Assembly (NCBI RefSeq): GCF_013128195.2
Contig: NZ_CP053452.2
Span: forward strand, 5,456,001-5,520,000
Origin: Frigoriglobus tundricola
Lineage (GTDB): Bacteria > Planctomycetota > Planctomycetia > Gemmatales > Gemmataceae
Reading direction: 5' to 3'
Length of the DNA stretch: 64,000 bases
Shown piece after piece: positions 60,155 to 64,000 of the stretch. Within the stretch, counting starts at the first letter, position 1. Every line of letters starts with the position of its first letter. Both the position numbers and the translations under genes were made by a program. The notes under the pieces are model-generated. The model was not told where the DNA came from. It made no database searches and worked only from the letters and a program-made list of their open reading frames with translations.

Positions 60155-61021
60155 ATGAGGCTTTCGTTCCGCCGGGTCGAGAAGTTTGTCGTTCTGGCCA
60201 CACTGGCGACGGTCGTCGTTGTCGGCGCGCTCCGGCTCGGTGTCGGCCGCTTCCTGTCGTCCACTCAGGGAAAGGCGATGGTCGCGAACCGGCTCGGTTC
60301 GGCCCTGGGGATGCCCGTCGAGGTGTCCGAGATCAACGTGGGCGACGCCAGTTCGTCGTTCCGCTTTCGCGTGATGGACCCGGCCGATCCGAAGGCCGAA
60401 GTGTTGAACGTGACCTCCGCCTCGGCGGACGTGAGCGCCGCCGACCTCGTGACGGGGCGGGTGGCCCCGTCCGCCCTCAAACTGAGTGGCGCGTCGCTGA
60501 CGCTCCGCGTCGCGCCCGACGGGCAGGTCCTCACGCCCCTCCCGCCGCTGCCGGGCGGGAGCGGTCCGGTGCCAACCGTCATCATTCAGAACGGAAGCGT
60601 CTCCATTAGCCAGGCCGGGCGGCCGCCGTTCGCCCTGCACGGGATCAACCTGAAGCTCGAACCGGCCGGGCCGATCATCGCGCTGTCGGGCGACGTGAAC
60701 GATCCGAAATGGGGAGCCTGGACGGTGCGCGGCGAAGTGTTGCGCGACACCCGAACCGGCTGGGTCGAACTGGAGAGCCGAAACGCCCCGTTGGACGCCC
60801 CGCTCCTGGCGTCGGTCCCCTTCGTTCCGCAGAACCTGTTCGACGAGGTGATGTCCACCGACCGCGCGGCGGTCGTCGTGCGCCTGTCGGTCAGTTCGGA
60901 CCGTGACGTGCTGCCGGCCGTCGAGATCCGTCAAACGCGCCGCATCTTCGGCATCCCCGTCGAAGCCACGATCCGCCTCGCGCCCACCAGCGACAGCTAC
61001 CTCCTCGTTCCGCTACCGTAA
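60155..61021 (+). CDS. Membrane-anchored AsmA/DUF748-like protein
   Basis: 288 residues from ATG 60155 (MRLSFRRVEKFVVLATLATV), with GGAGGGGATC upstream. A single N-terminal span (about 10-30) and a beta-rich periplasmic part: AMVANRLGSALGMPVEVSEI, VLNVTSASADVSAADLVTGR, LKLSGASLTLRVAPDGQVLT, VIIQNGSVSISQAGRPPFAL. The N-terminal half follows the AsmA-like pattern (short strands after a 'GMPVEVS' turn), seen in outer-membrane biogenesis proteins. Shorter than AsmA (about 600), so perhaps a stand-alone N-domain. Confidence 0.6.
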   Translation: MRLSFRRVEKFVVLATLATVVVVGALRLGVGRFLSSTQGKAMVANRLGSALGMPVEVSEINVGDASSSFRFRVMDPADPKAEVLNVTSASADVSAADLVTGRVAPSALKLSGASLTLRVAPDGQVLTPLPPLPGGSGPVPTVIIQNGSVSISQAGRPPFALHGINLKLEPAGPIIALSGDVNDPKWGAWTVRGEVLRDTRTGWVELESRNAPLDAPLLASVPFVPQNLFDEVMSTDRAAVVVRLSVSSDRDVLPAVEIRQTRRIFGIPVEATIRLAPTSDSYLLVPLP

Positions 61022-61302
61022 AGCCGCCGGCATCACGAGGGCCGAAAGGACCAGACGCCACAGGCCACGCCGCCAACGCAGATGAAGACGGGCTCCATTC
61101 TGTTCTTCTGATCCGCGTCGCCTGGGCCCCCTGTGGCGCTGTCTGACTCGGCAGCGGCCGCCCCCGAACTCTCGTGTTGCCACCGGTCCCGATCCCCTAA
61201 CCCTCCCACGTCATACTTTCGCTGCGATCGAACGGGCCTACCGGTCGCTCCGGGCTTGAGTAATTCTTTACAAAATCTCGCCGCGATACCGGATTCACTC
61301 CC

Positions 61303-61331
61303 TTGAGAGCGTCCACATCTGCTGTTAGGCT
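61303..61331 (+). promoter_or_regulatory. Candidate sigma70-type promoter before the HEAT/STN gene
   Basis: TTGAGA (61303-61308), 17-bp spacer, TAGGCT (61326-61331), 57 bp before ATG 61389. The local DNA is AT-richer than the genome (AATTCTTTACAAAATC near 61263). Weak -10 match; a guess. The rest of the 367-bp spacer holds nothing evident. Confidence 0.3.
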
Positions 61332-61388
61332 AGACCCGTCTTTGCGTCGAGATCCGAGTAACCTCTTCGACCGGCCCCAGGGACGCCC

Positions 61389-62771
61389 ATGCGCACCACA
61401 GCGATTGCGGCTGTGTTCGGACTGCTGATCGTCACCACGTTCGCGGCCGGGGAAAAGAACGGGCCGGTGGCGCCGCCCGCGGCGCCCGCGGCCCTCCCCG
61501 ACGCACCGCCGGACGCCGCCATCAAGCGACTGATCGAAGACCTCGGTTCGGACGACTGGCGGGCGCGGGAAAAGGCCGGACGCGACCTGGCGGCCAGAGG
61601 CGAGGCGGCGCTGCCGCTCCTGCGCACGGCCCTGCTCGCGGCCGACAGCCCGGAGGCCCAGCGGCGCCTGTCCGTTCTCGTCCGCAAGATCGATCACGAC
61701 CGCCTGGTGGAGCCGAAGCGGGTGACGCTCACGGTCAAGGACCGCACCGCCAAACAGGTCTTCGACGAGGTGACCAAGCAGACGGGCTACAAGGTCGAGT
61801 TCAACGACAACTCCGCGCTCAAGCACTCGTTCGAGTTCAACAACACGCCCTTCTGGCAGGTCGTGGACACCGTCGCCAACGCCGCCGGGTGTACGCTGTT
61901 CTCGGGGTACGGGGACGACACCATCCGGGTGTACAACCAGGACCAGCTCCCCCCGCTCGTGGCCTACGCCGGGCCGTTCCGGTTCATGGCGACCAATATC
62001 AGCACCAGCCGGAGCGCGCAGCTCTCGGGCGTCAGCAAACGCGGCGACAACCCGCGGAGCAACGAGTACATGAACCTGAGCTTCCAGATCCAGTCGGAGC
62101 CGAAGAACCCGATGATCGGCATCACCCCGCCCGAGCTGTCCGAAGCCCGGGACGATCTGGGCGGGTCGCTGATCCCGCCCGCGGACGGGAACAACTTCCG
62201 CACGTCGAACTACTACGACGGCGGCTCACGCGGGCACAGCACGTACATGAGTTTGAACCTGAGTTGTGCCGGCCGGGCCGCCACCTCCATCAAGTCGCTG
62301 AAGGGCCGCGTCGGCATCATTCTGCTGTCCGGAACCGCGCCCGAACTGGTGATCGCCGACCCGCTGAAGGTGAAAAAGAAGGAATTCGTGGGCCGGACCA
62401 CGGAGATCGAGCTGGCCGGAGTGGACGAGGACGCGAACCAGAAGGGCGCGTACCACGTGGTTCTGACCGCCAAGTACCGCGGGGCGACGGAGCCGAATCA
62501 CCAGAACAACTACACGTGGGTCCAGGGCCTGCCCCAGCGGTTCGAGTTGCTGGACGAAAAGGGGAACAAGTACGTCTGCAACGGTCCCATGGAAATGCAC
62601 AACAACAACAACGAGACCGTGCGGATGACGCTCATGTTCGCGCCGGAGGATCGGTCCACCGGGCGGCGCAACCCGAACAAACTCGGCCCGCCCGCGAAGC
62701 TGGTTCTGACCGAGTGGCTGACGGTCACGCACGAGGTGCCCTTCGCGTTCAAGGACATCCCGCTGCCGTGA
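61389..62771 (+). CDS. Secreted HEAT-repeat plus STN-like domain protein
   Basis: 460 residues from ATG 61389; signal peptide MRTTAIAAVFGLLIVTTFAA. Residues 40-105 are HEAT/armadillo-like helices (IKRLIEDLGSDDWRAREKAG, EAALPLLRTALLAADSPEA). Residues about 112-175 resemble the STN domain of secretins and TonB receptors (VTLTVKDRTAKQVFDEVTKQ, then TGYKVEF...NTPFWQVVDT, 'ANAAGCTL'). The C-terminal 280 residues are beta-rich with no family I know (ELAGVDEDANQKGAYHVVLT; RFELLDEKGNKYVCNGPMEM). Such proteins may contact secretin or PilQ rings, but there is no barrel here. Linked to the secretion locus only by this inference. Confidence 0.65.
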   Translation: MRTTAIAAVFGLLIVTTFAAGEKNGPVAPPAAPAALPDAPPDAAIKRLIEDLGSDDWRAREKAGRDLAARGEAALPLLRTALLAADSPEAQRRLSVLVRKIDHDRLVEPKRVTLTVKDRTAKQVFDEVTKQTGYKVEFNDNSALKHSFEFNNTPFWQVVDTVANAAGCTLFSGYGDDTIRVYNQDQLPPLVAYAGPFRFMATNISTSRSAQLSGVSKRGDNPRSNEYMNLSFQIQSEPKNPMIGITPPELSEARDDLGGSLIPPADGNNFRTSNYYDGGSRGHSTYMSLNLSCAGRAATSIKSLKGRVGIILLSGTAPELVIADPLKVKKKEFVGRTTEIELAGVDEDANQKGAYHVVLTAKYRGATEPNHQNNYTWVQGLPQRFELLDEKGNKYVCNGPMEMHNNNNETVRMTLMFAPEDRSTGRRNPNKLGPPAKLVLTEWLTVTHEVPFAFKDIPLP

Positions 62772-62840
62772 CGAACGGGCCTCAAAACGCCGAGTCGCCA
62801 ACCGGGCGCACCTGACCCCAAATAGCGAGAGCGTGAAGCC

Positions 62841-62873
62841 GGGGCCGCAAACCGGGTCGGGGTTTGCGGCCCC
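62841..62873 (+). terminator. Stem-loop terminator after the HEAT/STN gene
   Basis: GGGGCCGCAAACC (62841-62853) and GGTTTGCGGCCCC (62861-62873) pair over 13 bp around a 7-nt loop, followed by TATTCGTTTTGGG. About 70 bp after the stop. The tail of T residues makes this the most classical terminator in the window. Confidence 0.6.
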
Positions 62874-62918
62874 TATTCGTTTTGGGTGCAACTGGTCCGG
62901 GCCGCGCGGGACCACAGG

Positions 62919-63126
62919 TCTCACCACAAAGGCACAAAGATCGCACAAAGAAACACAAAGAAAACAGAAAGCCGAGAAGGGGCCACTGTTCGTGGGGGAC
63001 AAAGGCGAGAACGGTCGTGAGCGGGCCGCCGAGCCCTGTTGTTTGTTGTGTCTCACTTTTCTCAATTTGTTGCTCAATCATCCTGTTCTATTTTCTTCGT
63101 GTCTCTTTGTGCCTTTGTCGTGAGAT
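62919..63126. repeat. Dispersed palindromic repeat (CACAAAGG family)
   Basis: Left arm GGTCTCACCACAAAGGCACA (near 62926-62945), right arm TGTGCCTTTGTCGTGAGATC (near 63107-63126), imperfect reverse complements, with extra CACAAAGA/TCTTTGTG units at the inner ends. Same family as 25972-26155. It separates the HEAT/STN gene from the serine hydrolase gene. Confidence 0.8.
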
Positions 63127-63258
63127 CGGCGGTCCTTTCGACCGAGCCGGACCGGGTACGCTCTTGTATTTTCGGCCGAACCACGGGTGCTCGGCCGGCT
63201 TGACCCGCTCGCGCCGGTGCCGTAGCCTCGGTGACTCGTTCCCCGTCGTGAGGTTGCC

Positions 63259-64000
63259 ATGCTCTCCCGCCGCTTGCTGCTCCTGCTCCCGCTCGCGCTG
63301 GCCCCCACGCTCTTCGGCCAGGAACCGACCGTCGCGCGCCCGGACACGCTCAAGGCGGTTCCGGTCGCGATGCAGAAGTTCGTGGACAGCGAGGACCTTT
63401 CGGGCGCCGTGACCGTCGTCGGCCGGGCGGACGGGGTCGTCGCGTTCGACGCGGTCGGCCTGCGCGACCGGAACGAAAAAACGCCGATGACGAAAGACAC
63501 GCTGTTCCGCATCGCGTCGATGACGAAACCCGTCACCGCGCTCGGCATCATGATCCTGGCGGACGAGGGGAAGCTGTCGCCGGACGACGACGTGGCCAAA
63601 CACCTTCCGGAGTTCACCGGGCAGATGCTCCTCGCGCCGCGGCCGAAGGACGCGCCGGCCGACGCCCCGGTGGTCCTCCAGAAGCCCACGCGCCCGGTGA
63701 AGCTCCGCGACCTGTTGACGCACACGAGCGGCGCGGCCCCGTACCCGAAGGGCGTCAACGACGTGTACACGAAGCGGAACCGCACGCTCGCGGAGACGGC
63801 GCTCGCGACCGCGCTGCAGCCGCTGCGGTTCGAACCGGGGAGCCAGTGGAGCTACTCGAACGAGGGCATCGACGTCCTGGGGCGCGTCATCGAAGTCGCC
63901 AGCGGCGAGAGCTACGAGGCGTTCCTACAAAAGCGCGTCTTCGGTCCGCTCGAAATGAAGGACACCACGTTCTACCCGTCAAGGGACCAGCGCGACCGGG
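63259..64000 (+). CDS. Serine hydrolase of the beta-lactamase (class C/EstB) fold, cut by window edge
   Basis: 247 codons visible from ATG 63259 (MLSRRLLLLLPLALAPTLFG, signal peptide). The nucleophile motif SxxK is SMTK (S87, K90: LFRIASMTKPVTALG), and the second motif Y-x-N is YSN (199-201, WSYSNEGIDVLG). The third motif (K/H)xG would lie beyond 64000. Between them LRDLLTHTSGAAPYPKGVND is typical. Family members are esterases, D-aminopeptidases or penicillin-binding-like enzymes in the periplasm; true beta-lactamase activity is not implied. It follows a repeat, with no cotranscribed upstream gene. Confidence 0.88.
   Translation, partial: MLSRRLLLLLPLALAPTLFGQEPTVARPDTLKAVPVAMQKFVDSEDLSGAVTVVGRADGVVAFDAVGLRDRNEKTPMTKDTLFRIASMTKPVTALGIMILADEGKLSPDDDVAKHLPEFTGQMLLAPRPKDAPADAPVVLQKPTRPVKLRDLLTHTSGAAPYPKGVNDVYTKRNRTLAETALATALQPLRFEPGSQWSYSNEGIDVLGRVIEVASGESYEAFLQKRVFGPLEMKDTTFYPSRDQRDR

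Overview
This 64 kb, GC-rich window comes from a planctomycete, most likely of the Gemmata group (Gemmataceae). The clues are an ECF sigma factor fused to a WD40 propeller, further WD40 genes, a secreted protein with the LEDRxxP-type N-terminus, several pseudopilins, stand-alone SET and Clp-N proteins, and many palindromic dispersed repeats with long perfect stems. I see no rRNA, tRNA, CRISPR array, transposase or phage gene. The genus is an inference from family content, not from a marker gene.

Layout. 1-5.5 kb: the 5' part of RNase R, a YhaM-like 3'-5' exoribonuclease, a DCC-family thiol protein, panB, and a small WD40 cluster whose second member carries an in-frame amber stop. 5.7-23.2 kb: the main system, a one-strand type II secretion/type IV pilus-like locus. 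Its order is GspE-like ATPase, PilT-like ATPase, second GspE-like ATPase, GspF/PilC, then six products with type IV pilin-like N-termini that read as G, G, H, I, J and K of a gsp operon. The K-like member is a 1742-residue giant. No secretin, GspC/L/M or prepilin peptidase lies in the window. 23.6-35.8 kb: mixed accessory genes, including a frameshifted TPR protein, a SET protein, a methyltransferase, a ferredoxin, a lone Clp N-domain protein, an M48 metallopeptidase with a frameshifted tail, and a class V aminotransferase.

36-38.5 kb: a small iron/hemin locus, with a PepSY membrane protein and hemP facing away from a shared Fur-type palindrome, followed by prmC. 38.6-49.7 kb: a 21-repeat LRR protein, a decayed kinase-like gene, a large secreted WD40 protein and the ECF sigma-WD40-HEAT fusion. 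Two near-identical 63-bp direct repeats occur here, about 4.4 kb apart. 49.9-64 kb: an alginate-export-type porin, a NADAR protein, a surface propeller-like protein, ppa, a small heat-shock protein, a CPBP protease, two tandem secreted paralogues, a cytochrome c', AsmA-like and HEAT/STN-like proteins, and the start of a serine hydrolase of the beta-lactamase fold.

Three genes show single-base or stop lesions in otherwise intact reading frames (amber at 5129, frameshifts near 25172 and 31550), and a fourth near 41.2 kb looks more decayed. The two clear frameshifts fall in GC dinucleotide or homopolymer runs, so sequencing error must be excluded before calling them biology. Many genes end in a 19-25 bp stem-loop without a U-tract.
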